In this document: positions 5,694 to 5,929 of the stretch, piece by piece
Position numbering within the stretch: the stretch's first letter is position 1
Layout: every line of letters starts with the position of its first letter
Source: Verrucomicrobiota bacterium
GTDB taxonomy: Bacteria > Verrucomicrobiota > Lentisphaeria > Victivallales > Victivallaceae
Direction of reading: 5' to 3'
Length of the DNA stretch: 5,929 nucleotides
NCBI GenBank assembly: GCA_023459755.1
Contig: JAEWSS010000175.1
Location: 1-5,929, forward strand
The notes under the pieces: generated by a model
Told to the model about the DNA's origin: nothing
Database searches by the model: none
Seen by the model: the letters and a program-made list of their open reading frames with translations, nothing else
Made by a program: the position numbers and the translations under genes

Positions 5694-5736
5694 AAAAAAG
5701 CCTCAAGAGTTTTCAACAAACGCTTGAGGCTTTTTT
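5694..5736. terminator. Strong two-way intrinsic terminator
   Basis: GCCTCAAG (5700-5707) pairs perfectly with CTTGAGGC (5723-5730) around a 15-nt loop. Six A residues before the left arm pair with six T residues after the right arm. The T-run at 5731-5736 ends rightward transcripts from the bioB-methyltransferase unit. The A-run at 5693-5699 becomes a U-run for the leftward gene ending at 5755. It sits where two convergent units meet. Confidence 0.92.
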
Positions 5737-5754
5737 ATATCGGGAATGGCGGCG

Positions 5755-5929
5755 TCAGGCGAGCTGATTTACCGTATAGCCGTAGACATTGCGGTCGGCA
5801 TTGGCGGCGATGGCCACTGAAACCCGGTAATCGGTGGAGCCGTGCAGGTCGATTCCGGAAAGGTTCCAGCTGCCGGGATCGCTTTCTTCAATCAGCGTTC
5901 CGGCATCCCATGCCATGCCGTTGTGACGG
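5755..5929 (-). CDS. C-terminal end of an unknown protein (runs off the right edge)
   Basis: The leftward frame is open from the window edge to a TGA at 5755-5757, giving the last 57 residues, ending VYGYTVNQLA. The piece contains DPGSWNLSGIDLHGS and TDYRVSVAIAANADRNVYGY. Alternating polar and hydrophobic residues, plus many Gly, Ser, Asp and Asn and no Lys or Cys, suggest beta-strands, perhaps the end of a secreted or surface beta-sandwich protein. I do not recognise a family. The stop lies 18 bp upstream of the shared terminator in the leftward direction, which supports it as a true gene end. Confidence 0.6.
   Translation of the reverse strand, partial: RHNGMAWDAGTLIEESDPGSWNLSGIDLHGSTDYRVSVAIAANADRNVYGYTVNQLA

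Noticed and set aside
5552..5767. A 71-codon plus-strand frame crossing the methyltransferase end and the terminator
   Set aside because: It starts inside the methyltransferase and reads through the repeat and the terminator hairpin, so it is unlikely to be a gene.

Overview
The window looks like ordinary chromosome of a strictly anaerobic, Gram-negative-type bacterium. Genes are GC-rich and the spacers between them are AT-rich. A HydE-type [FeFe]-hydrogenase maturase and a variant biotin synthase of the kind seen in anaerobes suggest fermentative, oxygen-free life. A lipoprotein with a BamE/SmpA-like fold and a Wzz-type polysaccharide protein suggest an outer envelope. The gene style reminds me of Lentisphaerae/Victivallis-like gut bacteria, but that is an inference from a few proteins and was not tested.

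Layout, left to right. (1) Positions 1-868 read leftward. They hold the N-terminal 142 residues of a Wzz-type chain-length or export protein, cut by the window edge, preceded by a small predicted lipoprotein; each gene has its own plausible promoter. (2) Positions 988-2718 read rightward as a likely two-gene unit: folB (dihydroneopterin aldolase), then a full-length 12-helix MATE transporter. (3) hydE (2674-3759) reads leftward and converges on the transporter, with the two reading frames overlapping by 45 bp. (4) A radical-SAM biotin synthase relative (3823-4806) diverges from hydE across only 63 bp. It is followed 38 bp later by a class I SAM-dependent methyltransferase (4845-5588). (5) A strong two-way terminator (5694-5736) closes this unit. 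It also serves a leftward gene whose last 57 codons enter from the right edge (5755-5929).

How the genes relate: hydE and the bioB-like gene encode related radical-SAM barrels placed back to back around a very short control region. No other hydrogenase-maturation gene (hydF, hydG), hydrogenase gene or further biotin gene is present, so both act with partners encoded elsewhere. The most notable point is that the biotin synthase keeps the radical-SAM cluster and most substrate contacts but lacks two of the four classical [2Fe-2S] ligands (Cys97 to Gly, Arg260 to Lys in E. coli numbering). This suggests a different sulfur-donor cluster. I saw no mobile element, CRISPR array, tRNA or rRNA. No gene-free stretch exceeds 300 bases; the longest (5589-5754) holds a small 13-bp tandem repeat and the terminator.
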